A stretch of DNA of 14,002 bases, taken from assembly GCA_943323675.2 (NCBI GenBank), contig CALPIR020000044.1:1-14002 (forward strand), read 5' to 3'. The translations under genes and the position numbers were made by a program. The notes below the pieces were generated by a model. The model saw only the letters and a program-made list of their open reading frames with translations. It was not told the origin of the DNA and ran no database searches. Source of the DNA: Chitinophaga pinensis (GTDB taxonomy: Bacteria; Bacteroidota; Bacteroidia; UKL13-3). Position 1 is the first letter of the stretch. Each line of letters opens with the position of its first letter. Shown piece by piece: positions 13,949 to 14,002 of the stretch.

Positions 13949-14002
13949 CTTTGCGGTAATTATTATTAGCATTAATCATGATAACTTATTATAAATAATA
14001 AC

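Noticed and set aside
1..14002. Defence island, mobile element, CRISPR array or biosynthetic cluster
   Set aside because: No gene of these kinds, no array of spaced repeats and no target-site duplication with terminal inverted repeats is visible. Gene content is core Bacteroidota, and the base and codon use looks even across the window by eye.

Overview
The window looks like an ordinary chromosomal segment of a low-GC member of the Bacteroidota. Sequence evidence for this: an OmpA protein with PD40-type propeller blades, a DUF2911 protein, a BatA-like C-terminal membrane anchor, a LacX-type mutarotase, a near-absence of Shine-Dalgarno sequences, and several matches to the Bacteroidota -7 promoter box TAnnTTTG. 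Genus cannot be set from the sequence alone. No integrase, transposase, phage gene, tRNA, rRNA or CRISPR array is visible, and every protein-coding gene is full length except the first, which is cut by the window edge.

Layout. Bases 1-1138 (+): the 3' end of a BatA-like membrane protein gene, then a LacX-like aldose 1-epimerase 12 bases later; they probably form one transcription unit that ends at a terminator overlapping the epimerase stop codon. Bases 1146-6103 (-): read in transcription order, a FUSC/YccS-type membrane protein, a HEAT-like helical protein, a DUF2911 protein and an OmpA-family envelope protein; this is an envelope-themed run, and the OmpA gene has its own candidate promoter. 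Bases 6188-6382 (-): a cold-shock protein with a clear terminator. Bases 6506-6871 (+): a small conserved protein of unknown function, divergent from the cold-shock gene. Bases 7023-11723 (-): in transcription order a lipoprotein, the replication-restart helicase PriA and a soluble PAS histidine kinase. Bases 11823-13900 (+): a low-molecular-weight protein tyrosine phosphatase, then, after 287 non-coding bases, MurA.

Functionally the region mixes housekeeping genes (PriA for replication restart, MurA for the first committed step of peptidoglycan synthesis, a cold-shock RNA chaperone) with cell-envelope genes (OmpA/PD40, FUSC, lipoprotein, BatA-like) and signalling genes (histidine kinase, tyrosine phosphatase). 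The most notable residue-level observation is that MurA carries Asp (residue 121) where the fosfomycin-reactive Cys115 of E. coli MurA sits, which predicts intrinsic fosfomycin resistance. Several short palindromes in intergenic gaps are worth checking. I do not see convincing evidence of a previously undescribed multi-gene system here.
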